Below, piece by piece: positions 26,563 to 33,689 of a stretch of DNA of 64,000 nucleotides. Position 1 is the first letter of the stretch. Each line of letters begins with the position of its first letter. The notes beneath the pieces are model-generated. The model ran no database searches. It worked only from the letters and a program-made list of their open reading frames with translations, and was not told the origin of the DNA. Source of the DNA: Bacillota bacterium (lineage in GTDB: Bacteria > Bacillota > Clostridia > Oscillospirales > Ruminococcaceae); contig JAEZTV010000005.1 in the NCBI GenBank assembly GCA_023421245.1, forward strand, positions 9,689 through 73,688, written 5' to 3'. The position numbers and the translations under genes were made by a program.

Positions 26563-27069
26563 CTACTCATCCCCGTCCCCGCCGCTTTCTTCCCTTAGCG
26601 CAAGCGCACCCTGCTCAATTGCGCGGTAAAACGGCAGCGCCCCCTCATCCGCAAACTTGTCATCCATCTCCGCCAATCGCTCCAGCGCCTTAAGCCGGTC
26701 AAAAAACTTTATCTCAAACCCGCCGCCTTTGGGCCGCTTGATCTCCGAGATGCAGAACAGGTCAAGCCGCTGGATGTCGCTGGCCGTGTACTCATCACTG
26801 CACAGCAGCTCCACCGCGTCCGCAATGCTGCCAAACGCAAGGCGCTCCAGCCCCACCCGCACACTCTTTGCCCTTTTTTTCTGCTCGCCGCACAGCGATT
26901 GAATCCGTGCTGCAATCATTTCATTGCGCAGCAGGCGCGCGGCTGTTTTCTCTGCAAACAACCCACCGTACCCGGCACGCGCGGCAGCCTCTCTGGCATT
27001 TTGTGTCACCGCATAGTGCCAGCAAAACAACTCCTCGCGCTCGGTGAGTACCCCACCCGTCTTTGCCAT
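26563..27069 (-). CDS. terS: Terminase small subunit
   Basis: The 168-residue product contains the Terminase_2/XtmA N-terminal helix-turn-helix (LTEREELFCWHYAVTQNARE, AARAGYGG) and the oligomerisation region (FGSIADAVELLCSDEY). It selects DNA for packaging. It is the first gene of the cluster, with GGGAGGGAG upstream. The 80 bp ahead of it contain no consensus sigma-A promoter, so expression may need a special factor. Confidence 0.88.
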   Translation of the reverse strand: MAKTGGVLTEREELFCWHYAVTQNAREAAARAGYGGLFAEKTAARLLRNEMIAARIQSLCGEQKKRAKSVRVGLERLAFGSIADAVELLCSDEYTASDIQRLDLFCISEIKRPKGGGFEIKFFDRLKALERLAEMDDKFADEGALPFYRAIEQGALALREESGGDGDE

Positions 27070-27149
27070 GTTTTTTCTCCCTCCCGCTCATACCCCTCTT
27101 TACCTCCCCGCCCGAATCTTAATAAGTTGCATAGTTTTTATGCCTTTCG

Positions 27150-27193
27150 GAAATAAAAAGGCCCTTTCCCCGCATTATTTCCAGGGAAAGGGC
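27150..27193 (-). terminator. Terminator upstream of the phage-like cluster
   Basis: Perfect 10-bp stem GCCCTTTCCC / GGGAAAGGGC with a 13-nt loop, followed on the minus strand by CTTTTTATTT. No minus-strand gene ends close by, so it would insulate terS from read-through out of the accessory patch. Confidence 0.8.
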
Positions 27194-27234
27194 AAAAAGG
27201 GCGGATTTATTTCCGCCCCGTAGGCTTCGCAAGA

Positions 27235-27573
27235 ATGGTTTTGGATGCCACCTATGGCGCAGGAACATCAATTTCAGGTACCCCAACAGGAACATGGGGC
27301 AAAGCAACAACAGCCGAGAAAGATGCGTCCGTCGCAGCTCTCAAAAAAGCTTTTGAGAGTATCTATACTGGCGACAGGGTCACGTTTCAAAAAAGAGGGA
27401 AAACCGGTGACAATGATCAACACGCCATAATTGTAGCTGGAAAAGGCGGAGATAATGTAACAGTATATGACTGCAACTATACCGGCACCGACAAGATTGG
27501 CTATTATACTGTTTCGTACTCAACCCTGATCGACCGTTATGATAGAATCCGAAGTGGTGTCCATCACAAATAA
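27235..27573 (+). pseudogene. C-terminal fragment of a secreted amidase/cysteine-protease-like protein
   Basis: The plus-strand reading has no signal peptide or catalytic Cys but carries DQHAIIVAGKGGDNVTVYDCN and YYTVSYSTLIDRYDRI, matching the C-terminal His/Asp half of secreted C39/CHAP-like amidase domains in clostridial proteins. The N-terminal half is missing and no ribosome site precedes the first ATG; the frame stays open upstream into the terminator at 27.15-27.19 kb. It looks like a remnant truncated when DNA on its left was replaced. Confidence 0.55.
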
Positions 27574-27588
27574 ATAGCGGGGCTAACA

Positions 27589-27626
27589 AGAAGGCAGTAT
27601 TGTAATCAATTCCAATACTGCCTTCT
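27589..27626. terminator. Hairpin between convergent genes
   Basis: Perfect 14-bp stem (AGAAGGCAGTATTG and its complement) with a 10-nt loop lies between the fragment and the convergent lipoprotein gene. T runs are weak on both sides. Confidence 0.6.
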
Positions 27627-27665
27627 GCTTGGTCTTGTTCCGTTGTTAATCCTGAAACAATAGTT

Positions 27666-28421
27666 TCATTGTAGAAACCTCTTAAAATCTTCATCAAATA
27701 ATTCATATGAAATATATTCTACCGTCTGTTTATCCACTATTTTCAATCTAAGCGTTCCGGCCGGAATTGCTAGACCATCCGGCATTTGAATTCCGTTGAG
27801 CAACATCCACGATGATGGATTTGGTTCCTCTTCATCCTCTGCCAATGGACAATGAATGCCAACATCAATGATGAGATAATCGGCATTTTGTTCCGCTGCG
27901 AGCGCCAACGTATACCACCCGCTATTGCTGCCTACTACTAAATAATAGGTATCGTCCTTAGCACTGTAAAACTGTGATGTTCTTAAATACTCTGTCGTTA
28001 CATCAAACCGTTCTTGAATAGCCGCTTCAACTTGATTGGCGGGAGCGTTTGCATATTCGGATTCATAAATGCCTTCGGCATCTACCGGAAGCTTTAGATA
28101 ATTATTGTTAGCACACATTAAAACAAAATCGTCCGCCTTTATCTCTGATACGCTGTCCCAAGAATAGTACCAGACCGTCCCGCCTGAAACAAGGGGCTGC
28201 AAATAAGAGCTGTCAACTGCTTCCAAATCTGATAAATCAATGCGAGAAAAATAATCAGGATGTTCGCTTGATTCCCGCATCTGAATATCTGCAGAAACAT
28301 CTGCCGAGCCTTCCCAAATAACCTCCGGCTTGCATGCAGAAAACGCTGAAACAATGATTATCACAAACACAAGCAGCTGTATTTTGTTCATATTATTTAA
28401 GCCGACAATCAATCTTCTCAT
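27666..28421 (-). CDS. Lipoprotein of unknown function (FDVT family member A)
   Basis: The 251-residue product has a lipoprotein-type leader (NKIQLLVFVIIIVSAFSAC) and a secreted domain with RIDLSDLE, ADDFVLMCANNNYLKLPVD, and ERFDVTTEYLRTSQFYSAKDD. The same pattern (VDLADLE, GYFDVTSDFLRTSRGY) occurs in the lipoprotein at 49256-50038, so the two are divergent paralogues. The start at 28421 has GAGGG 5 nt upstream; an internal ATG (28391) has none. A near-consensus promoter lies upstream. No known domain was recognised; an extracytoplasmic binding or signalling role is possible. Confidence 0.7.
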   Translation of the reverse strand: MRRLIVGLNNMNKIQLLVFVIIIVSAFSACKPEVIWEGSADVSADIQMRESSEHPDYFSRIDLSDLEAVDSSYLQPLVSGGTVWYYSWDSVSEIKADDFVLMCANNNYLKLPVDAEGIYESEYANAPANQVEAAIQERFDVTTEYLRTSQFYSAKDDTYYLVVGSNSGWYTLALAAEQNADYLIIDVGIHCPLAEDEEEPNPSSWMLLNGIQMPDGLAIPAGTLRLKIVDKQTVEYISYELFDEDFKRFLQ

Positions 28422-28495
28422 TATTTCCCTCTATCTTCTTAATTTGCGCGGAATATTTCTATGCAATATTTTTATAGAAATTCTATATTATGGTT

Positions 28496-28524
28496 ATTAT
28501 ATCGTTATCCAACTGGTAAGTCAA
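28496..28524 (-). promoter_or_regulatory. Strong sigma-A promoter for the lipoprotein gene
   Basis: TTGACT (28519-28524), 17 bp, TATAAT (28496-28501), minus strand. Downstream in the leader is a 13-bp palindrome ATAGAAATTCTAT (28474-28486) that could be an operator. Confidence 0.75.
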
Positions 28525-28559
28525 GGTTAGTTTTCATAATTCAAATTATATCTGCACAC

Positions 28560-28591
28560 AAAAAAGGAGCACCCATACGGGAGCTCCTTTT
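28560..28591 (-). terminator. Displaced rplQ-type terminator, now after the cassette lipoprotein
   Basis: Copy of the rplQ terminator (arms AAAAGGAGC / GCTCCTTTT, followed by T residues on the minus strand). It lies about 125 bp past the stop of the lipoprotein gene and probably ends that transcript. Confidence 0.8.
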
Positions 28592-28606
28592 GCTTTATTG
28601 CGGTTA

Positions 28607-28700
28607 TTACACCAGTTCGATGATCGCCATCTCCGCAGCATCGCCGCGGCGGGGGCCTATCTTGATGATGCGCGTGTAGCCGCCATTGCGGTCGGCGTAC
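28607..28700 (-). pseudogene. rplQ': 3' fragment of rplQ (ribosomal protein L17)
   Basis: The minus strand encodes YADRNGGYTRIIKIGPRRGD and on to MAIIELV and a TAA, identical in amino acids to the last 30 residues of the intact rplQ about 3 kb away. There is no start. It marks the displaced end of a former or donor rplQ gene. Amino-acid identity with silent differences shows that the copy was under coding selection until recently. Confidence 0.93.
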
Positions 28701-28714
28701 CTACACAATTAGTA

Positions 28715-29968
28715 TTACATCAAGAAACTAAAGACTTCCGTCCAATACGCAAGCCCTTTGCCCGCCACCAAAAACACAACATGATACGCACCGTTTCGGT
28801 CTGTCCCCGCAAACAGCACCTCGCTGTAGGTTGGGTCGTATCCCTGCGGCGGCACAACAAAGCCTTCGATGGGCTTGTGATGGCGAAATACCTCTCGGTA
28901 TCTTTGTTCGGGGGTGTACAGAGCAAAGATATGGTAGACGGTCTTGTTTTTGTCGGTGACATAGAACTCCAAAAGCAGCCCTTCTGTATCACCCAGCTTA
29001 TATGCACGCCTTGGAAACTTCTTGTTGATTACTTCATACTGGGAATGCGGGTAGCGTTCTGCGACCAGAACTTCTGCCTGCGGTGTTAATGTGACGGGGG
29101 CAATTTCACCGAGGACGGCGACGGTATTGACCCCTTCCATCCCCAATTTAAAATCCATAAAAATCTCGTCCCCATAATCGCCGGGTATCATGTTTCCTTG
29201 ATATGCTCCGATATGCTTAAATCCGCTGTACAGGTCAAAAATCTGCCCGTTCAGAGCAGGGAAAAGCAGCTCCGGCGCAAGCGCGGTTTCCTCCCCGTGA
29301 TATTTGACATATTCGGTTGCACGGTTGCACACAATCACATCAAAGTCGCTGTGCCCGTTCACAGAGCCGTCTTTGGGTGAACTCGGCTCAAACGACACCT
29401 GTATCCTGTTTTTTATATCAACGGCGCTCCAAACCTCATCTTTTAACAGGTACAGAATAGCGTCGGCGGATTGGCGTGCACCGGGTCTTTCAAACTTGTA
29501 GGCTCGAAAGATTTGGTCGTACTCCGCCGAAACAATGACCTGATACGCGGCATTAACGACGCCGTACTTTTCGTCTTTCTGAATAATGCTGAAATGATTT
29601 TCTTCATCGAAGAATCTTATGTTATCGTACGGCAGTACATTCCCGTCTTTGTCTAACTTTACCCAGACACCATTCACCTTTGCTCTATGTATCCCACGGT
29701 CAAAACCCTCACCTTGATAAACAGGTGGTAACTCATAGTCGCCAAGTGTAGTAATAACGGCTGTAACGCCCAACAATGTATCGACTCGCATTGGCCCGTT
29801 CCACTCCTTATTTTCGGAAGACACGGGCTGCGACTGCGGTTCAGAGCAAATTGCGCTGTTATCGGGCATATGAATACTGCTTGCAGGAATCGTTGTATTT
29901 GCAGGAGCGCAGGCAAAAAGAAATGTGGATATTAACATCACAATAACCTTAAACAGTGTCTTTTTTAT
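28715..29968 (-). CDS. Secreted lipoprotein with WG-like repeat, apparent ATA start
   Basis: From ATA (29966-29968) the product would begin with KKTLFKVIVMLISTFLFAC, a complete lipoprotein leader with lipobox FAC; AAAGGAG lies 9 nt upstream of the ATA. Starting at the later GTG (29941) would cut off the basic part of the leader and has no ribosome site. The mature part has a WG-repeat-like unit (NGVWVKLDKDGNVLPYDNI, EKYGVVNAAYQVIVSAEYDQ) followed by an unrecognised C-terminal half. It sits 87 bp behind the M23 gene and is probably co-transcribed with it. Confidence 0.65.
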   Translation of the reverse strand: MKKTLFKVIVMLISTFLFACAPANTTIPASSIHMPDNSAICSEPQSQPVSSENKEWNGPMRVDTLLGVTAVITTLGDYELPPVYQGEGFDRGIHRAKVNGVWVKLDKDGNVLPYDNIRFFDEENHFSIIQKDEKYGVVNAAYQVIVSAEYDQIFRAYKFERPGARQSADAILYLLKDEVWSAVDIKNRIQVSFEPSSPKDGSVNGHSDFDVIVCNRATEYVKYHGEETALAPELLFPALNGQIFDLYSGFKHIGAYQGNMIPGDYGDEIFMDFKLGMEGVNTVAVLGEIAPVTLTPQAEVLVAERYPHSQYEVINKKFPRRAYKLGDTEGLLLEFYVTDKNKTVYHIFALYTPEQRYREVFRHHKPIEGFVVPPQGYDPTYSEVLFAGTDRNGAYHVVFLVAGKGLAYWTEVFSFLM

Positions 29969-29996
29969 TGTGCCTCGCTCCTTTATTATTTGATTT

Positions 29997-30020
29997 CGGG
30001 TCGTTACTTGTAACGACCCG
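29997..30020. repeat. 22-24 bp perfect palindrome between the two cassette genes
   Basis: CGGGTCGTTAC and its complement are separated by TT. It follows the M23 gene stop by about 35 bp. Without a T run it may be an attenuator, an mRNA-stability hairpin or an operator. Confidence 0.6.
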
Positions 30021-30055
30021 AAGTTTATTAAAAGAGGTATATATACTGCTTATTA

Positions 30056-31201
30056 TTAGCACCAATACCAGAAGTAGTAGTAAGGTTTTAAGGTTTTAAG
30101 CGTAGAACCATAATCCGGTATTGTGGTTGTATATCCATTCATAATCTGAATATGCGTGTGATAACCGCCTGGTCCGCGTGTATCTTCTGTGCCAATAAGA
30201 TCGCCTTGTAAAACTGAACTTGTACTTGCACTACTCCAATTGCCGTGTAGATACTGAACCGTCACATTTAGATTAGCGTTATAAACCTGATATTTAGAAA
30301 GTACATCCGTGCTTCCTAACACTCTTTGGACAACTATACCATCTGAGATACTATATAAGGGGGTATTGTAACCTCTATTCACATCAACCCCTTGGTGAAA
30401 TGAATTTGACGTAGAAGAAGTTTCTTCGCCCCATAAAAAGTAATTGTAACTTGTACCAGAACTATTTGATCGATTATAGAGGGTTTGTGTCATATCCGAG
30501 GTATCATACAAATGAGAAGCAAGCATATCGCATTTTAGTGTATATGCTAGAGTTCCTTCAACAGGTTGTAACGGCAGTGAAACGTTTTGTCCTTGGTAAG
30601 AGGTGGAGGTTGGGTAGGATGAAGATTGAAAATGAACATTATTCTCGGTTAATAGGTTGTAAGCTCTAGTCCCTGTGAATACATGGCATGAACTGCTCAT
30701 AGGTGTGATGCTTGATGATAATCTCTTCAAATCTTGAAGAAGTTTTGAATTGTCATCATCTTCATAAAGCCATGGTACTATTCCATTTTCCATAGCAACT
30801 TGTATTTGTTGCTTATTAAGACCACGCTTCATAAATATTTGTTCAACTCTATCTTTTGTTTCAATTGCGTCCAGGATTAAAGTCTCTTCGTCTACATAAT
30901 TTATTATGTAGACGGGTTTTACGATTTCACCAGTTTTCAGCAGATCAGCTACCTCGCCATTGGTAATAACGGCAATCTTGTCATCTTCTATACCCATTGC
31001 ACGAAGAAGATCAGCTTGTTTTTCCGTGAGTTTAACAGTGTTCCCACGCAGAGATAAATGTTTCTGATATAAAGCATCCAGAGTCGCCTGATCTGCAACA
31101 TACTCTGTGGATTCTTCATGAGCGGAAGTGTCAGCAAAAGCCAACGTAGCTAATAACCCTGTCAGAATTACCACCGCTATCATAGCTATTAACTTTTTAA
31201 T
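30056..31201 (-). CDS. Secreted M23-family peptidase-like protein, apparent ATT start
   Basis: The C-terminal domain shows M23/LytM features: FHQGVDV (HxxxD zinc ligands), QYLHGNW and GGYHTHIQI (HxH), after a long N-terminal region of about 170 residues that includes a possible helical pro-domain. From ATT (31199-31201), 5 nt behind AGGAGG, the leader reads KKLIAMIAVVILTGLLATL then AFA, a full signal peptide. The first ATG (31183) would remove the basic N-region and is 23 nt from that site. Likely a cell-wall endopeptidase; the target bond is unknown. Confidence 0.7.
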   Translation of the reverse strand: MKKLIAMIAVVILTGLLATLAFADTSAHEESTEYVADQATLDALYQKHLSLRGNTVKLTEKQADLLRAMGIEDDKIAVITNGEVADLLKTGEIVKPVYIINYVDEETLILDAIETKDRVEQIFMKRGLNKQQIQVAMENGIVPWLYEDDDNSKLLQDLKRLSSSITPMSSSCHVFTGTRAYNLLTENNVHFQSSSYPTSTSYQGQNVSLPLQPVEGTLAYTLKCDMLASHLYDTSDMTQTLYNRSNSSGTSYNYFLWGEETSSTSNSFHQGVDVNRGYNTPLYSISDGIVVQRVLGSTDVLSKYQVYNANLNVTVQYLHGNWSSASTSSVLQGDLIGTEDTRGPGGYHTHIQIMNGYTTTIPDYGSTLKTLKPYYYFWYWC

Positions 31202-31212
31202 TTTGTCCTCCT

Positions 31213-31558
31213 CATTGTGTAAATATCTCGTAATGGAGTTCTAGCAACAATTCGAATGTTATTTCAAGCTAATCATAACAGCATGTCCCATTGCTCGACT
31301 ATTTCGCGAATTTACATATACAGTGGCCAACTATTGTTATATAGCATTGAAAAAATTAAATTGTAGGAACTATCCATTTCATTTTCAATATAACTCAAAC
31401 ACTTCCAATTGTCAACATAATTATCCATATTTGTATATTTTAATTCTTTATGTAATACTGTGGCGGTCTCGTAATGTAGAGGTAAGGGATAATAGTATAA
31501 CTATCTCCGCCTAACATCTCTCCCAGAAGCAATGATTTCTCCCCAAACACATTTTCCC
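31213..31558. other. Intergenic region upstream of the M23 gene
   Basis: AT-rich, no gene. A weak minus-strand promoter candidate (TTGAAA, 18 bp, TAGAAC) lies around 31240-31270. Nothing else was recognised up to the rplQ repeat. Confidence 0.35.
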
Positions 31559-31706
31559 TGCACACAAAAAAGGAGCACCCATGCGGGAGCTCCTTTTGCT
31601 TTATTGTGGTTATTACACCAGCTCGATGATCGCCATCTCGGCGGCATCGCCGCGTCGCGGGCCTATCTTGATGATGCGCGTGTAGCCGCCATTGCGGTCG
31701 GCGTAC
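31559..31706. repeat. Right copy of the 148-bp rplQ-end direct repeat
   Basis: This copy is part of the intact rplQ gene and its terminator. It differs from the left copy (28553-28700) at 7 positions: one in the terminator loop, one between stop and hairpin, and five silent coding changes. Confidence 0.93.
31566..31597 (-). terminator. Terminator of the S10-spc-alpha operon
   Basis: Stem AAAAGGAGC / GCTCCTTTT with a 14-nt interior, followed by T residues on the minus strand, 15 bp after rplQ. Confidence 0.85.
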
Positions 31707-31954
31707 TTGGGCGCAATCTCGTCAAACAGCTTCTTCGTCACCGTCTCTTTGGTCACAAAGGCCATCACCTGACGCTTGGAGTGCAGATCCTGCGTCTTGC
31801 CGATGGTAATCATCTTCTCAGCCATGGCGCCAACTTCTTTTGCTCTTGTCACGGTGGTCTCGATCTTTCCGTTTTCCAGCAGATACGTTACCATCGCGCG
31901 CAGCATCGCCCTTCTTTGGTCTGAGGGTCTGCCGAGTTTTCTTGTACCGGGCAT
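31613..31954 (-). CDS. rplQ: 50S ribosomal protein L17
   Basis: The 113-residue product MPGTRKLGRPSDQRRAMLRA is a normal bacterial L17, a 23S rRNA-binding protein near the peptide exit. ATG 31954 follows AAGGAG by 8 nt; a GTG three codons earlier is less likely. Last gene of the alpha operon. Its last 90 bp and terminator are duplicated at 28553-28700, so the present C-terminus may have been supplied by the inserted cassette. Confidence 0.98.
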   Translation of the reverse strand: MPGTRKLGRPSDQRRAMLRAMVTYLLENGKIETTVTRAKEVGAMAEKMITIGKTQDLHSKRQVMAFVTKETVTKKLFDEIAPKYADRNGGYTRIIKIGPRRGDAAEMAIIELV

Positions 31955-32009
31955 CGAATTCACTCCTTACCCTGTTAAACCTGCCGTTTGTTATGGCAGA
32001 GGTTTTCAG

Positions 32010-32960
32010 TTATTCTTCTTCTTTTCTAAGGCTAAATCCGAGAGCGTGAAGCTTTTGCACAACCTCTTCGAGCGACTTCTTGCCCAGGTTGCGCACCTTC
32101 ATCATCTCTTCCTCGCTTCTGCTAATTAAATCCTGAACCGTGTTAATGCCCGCCCGCTTTAAGCAGTTAAACGAACGAACAGACAGGTCAAGCTCCTCAA
32201 TGGTCATCTCAAGGACCTTATCCATACCATTGTCACTCTTTTCGACCATAATCTCGGTGTGATATGCCTCATCCGAGAGATCGGCGAACAGATTGAGATG
32301 GTCGTTGAGGACCTTGGCAGCGAGAGATACGGATTCCTTCGCAGAAAGAGTCGCATCGGTCCATACCTCAAGCGTCAGCTTATCATAGTCGGTAATTTGC
32401 CCTACGCGGGTGTTCTCAACGTTGTAATTCACCTTAAGAACCGGCGTGTAGATGCTGTCCACCGGAATTACTCCAATAGCAGTCTGCAGTGTTTGCTTGT
32501 TGCGCTCCGCCGGCACATAACCGCGTCCTCTGTCCAGGGTAATCTCCATATAGAGCTTTGCGCCCGCAGACAGCGTCGCAATGTGCATCGCGGGATCAAG
32601 GATCTCAACCTCAGAGTTTGCTTTAATGCTGCCGGCCGTTACCTCACACTCACCCTCGGCATCAATATATACCGTGGTGGGTGCATCGCCGTAAAGCTTT
32701 GCGGCAAGCCCCTTGATGTTGAGAATGATCTCTGTCACATCTTCCTTTACTCCGGGTACGGTCGAAAACTCGTGTTGAATTCCGTCAATCTTAACCGATG
32801 TGACGGCAACACCAGGAAGCGAGGAGAGCAGCACGCGCCTCAGACTGTTGCCCAGCGTCGTTCCAAAGCCACGCTCAAGCGGCTCTACAACGAACATACC
32901 GTAAGAACCGTCCGATTGCAGGTCAATCGTGTCGATTTTTGGCTTTTCGATTTCTATCAT
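32010..32960 (-). CDS. rpoA: RNA polymerase alpha subunit
   Basis: 316 residues: alpha-NTD (FGTTLGNSLRRVLLSSLPG, dimerisation and assembly) and alpha-CTD (VRSFNCLKRAGINTVQDL, MKVRNLGKKSLEEV) for UP-element and activator contact. Length and motifs normal. Located between rpsD and rplQ as usual in Firmicutes. Confidence 0.99.
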   Translation of the reverse strand: MIEIEKPKIDTIDLQSDGSYGMFVVEPLERGFGTTLGNSLRRVLLSSLPGVAVTSVKIDGIQHEFSTVPGVKEDVTEIILNIKGLAAKLYGDAPTTVYIDAEGECEVTAGSIKANSEVEILDPAMHIATLSAGAKLYMEITLDRGRGYVPAERNKQTLQTAIGVIPVDSIYTPVLKVNYNVENTRVGQITDYDKLTLEVWTDATLSAKESVSLAAKVLNDHLNLFADLSDEAYHTEIMVEKSDNGMDKVLEMTIEELDLSVRSFNCLKRAGINTVQDLISRSEEEMMKVRNLGKKSLEEVVQKLHALGFSLRKEEE

Positions 32961-33035
32961 CTAAAACCCTCCTATCAGGCAGCACGGTGGCTGCCGGTAA
33001 ATACGCTTTCCCTTGCCGATTTTACATCCCATCCG

Positions 33036-33662
33036 TTACTTGGAGTAGTACTCAACGATCAGATGCTCCCCAACATTAAGATCAATTTCCTCGCGGTCAG
33101 GCAGTCTGTCATACGTTCCGGTAAAAGCATCGCGGTTAACGCTCAGCCACTGCGGTACAGGCCGTGCTCCGTTTTTCTCTGCGATTGTCTTGAACTTCTC
33201 GCTTGCACGGCTCTTTTCGGCAACAGAAATTTCGTCGCCAACCTTGCACTGATAAGACGGAATATTTACCTTTTTACCGTTTACCTTAAAGTGACCGTGT
33301 GTAACAAGCTGTCTTGCCTCGGCACGCGAATTTGCAAAGCCCAGACGATATGCAATGTTATCCAGACGGTTCTCCAGAATGCGAAGCAGGTTTTCACCCG
33401 TAATGCCCTGACGGCGCGCTGCAATCTCAAAATATCCCTCAAACTGGTTCTCCAGCACGCCGTAATAGCGTCTTGCAGACTGCTTTGCGCGCAGCTGAAT
33501 CCCATACTCCGAGGTCTTCTTGCGTCCCTGTCCATGCTGACCGGGCACATAAGAGCGGCGGCTAATCGAGCATTTATCGGTATAGCAGCGTTCACCCTTT
33601 AAAAACAGCTTCTGCCCTTCGCGGCGGCAAAGCTTGCATACAGCCTCTGTATATCTTGCCAT
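33036..33662 (-). CDS. rpsD: 30S ribosomal protein S4
   Basis: The 208-residue product has the N-terminal zinc-type region with four Cys (VCKLCRREGQKLFLKGERCY) and the S4 RNA-binding domain (RLDNIAYRLGFANSRAEARQ). S4 starts assembly of the 30S body. The Cys-containing form is the common one in Clostridia. In Firmicutes rpsD may lie elsewhere; here it is in the alpha operon. Confidence 0.98.
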   Translation of the reverse strand: MARYTEAVCKLCRREGQKLFLKGERCYTDKCSISRRSYVPGQHGQGRKKTSEYGIQLRAKQSARRYYGVLENQFEGYFEIAARRQGITGENLLRILENRLDNIAYRLGFANSRAEARQLVTHGHFKVNGKKVNIPSYQCKVGDEISVAEKSRASEKFKTIAEKNGARPVPQWLSVNRDAFTGTYDRLPDREEIDLNVGEHLIVEYYSK

Positions 33663-33689
33663 AATGGTTACACCTCCTGTCTTTCTTTG

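Larger units (their letters stand above)
13394..27069 (-). mobile_element. PBSX-like phage structural cluster, possibly a domesticated packaging particle
   Basis: Twenty same-strand genes run terS, terL, portal, protease, decoration, capsid, two connectors, tail completion, sheath, tube, chaperone, a 117-residue protein, LysM baseplate protein, hub, spike, gp25-like, baseplate J, DUF2313-like and fibre. This is the gene order of Bacillus PBSX. Seen directly: all ORFs open, terminase ATPase and nuclease motifs intact, many short or overlapping junctions, terminators at both ends. Not found: integrase, excisionase, repressor, replication genes, holin, endolysin, or a tape-measure gene of normal size. 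No attachment-site repeat was recognised at the ends. It is either a prophage remnant under selection, a phage-tail weapon with a head, or a PBSX/GTA-like DNA-packaging particle. Confidence 0.85.
28553..28700. repeat. Left copy of a 148-bp direct repeat of the rplQ 3' end
   Basis: It matches 31559-31706 over the full 148 bp without gaps and with 7 substitutions. It covers the last 30 codons of rplQ, the stop codon and the rplQ terminator hairpin. All five differences in the coding part are silent third-position changes. It may be one boundary (attL/attR-like) of the inserted cassette. Confidence 0.93.
28701..31558. mobile_element. Cassette inserted at the 3' end of rplQ (CIME-like)
   Basis: Two minus-strand genes (secreted M23 peptidase, lipoprotein) lie between the two 148-bp rplQ-end repeats. 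DNA here is clearly more AT-rich than the ribosomal operon. No recombinase, relaxase or transposase is present. The layout equals that of elements that integrate at the 3' end of a conserved gene and restore it, after loss of the integrase; recombination with an allele carrying extra DNA would look similar. Confidence 0.6.

Noticed and set aside
32259..33602. Long plus-strand frame of 447 codons opposite rpoA and rpsD
   Set aside because: Shadow of highly conserved genes on the other strand; product is Arg/Cys/His-rich with no family signature.
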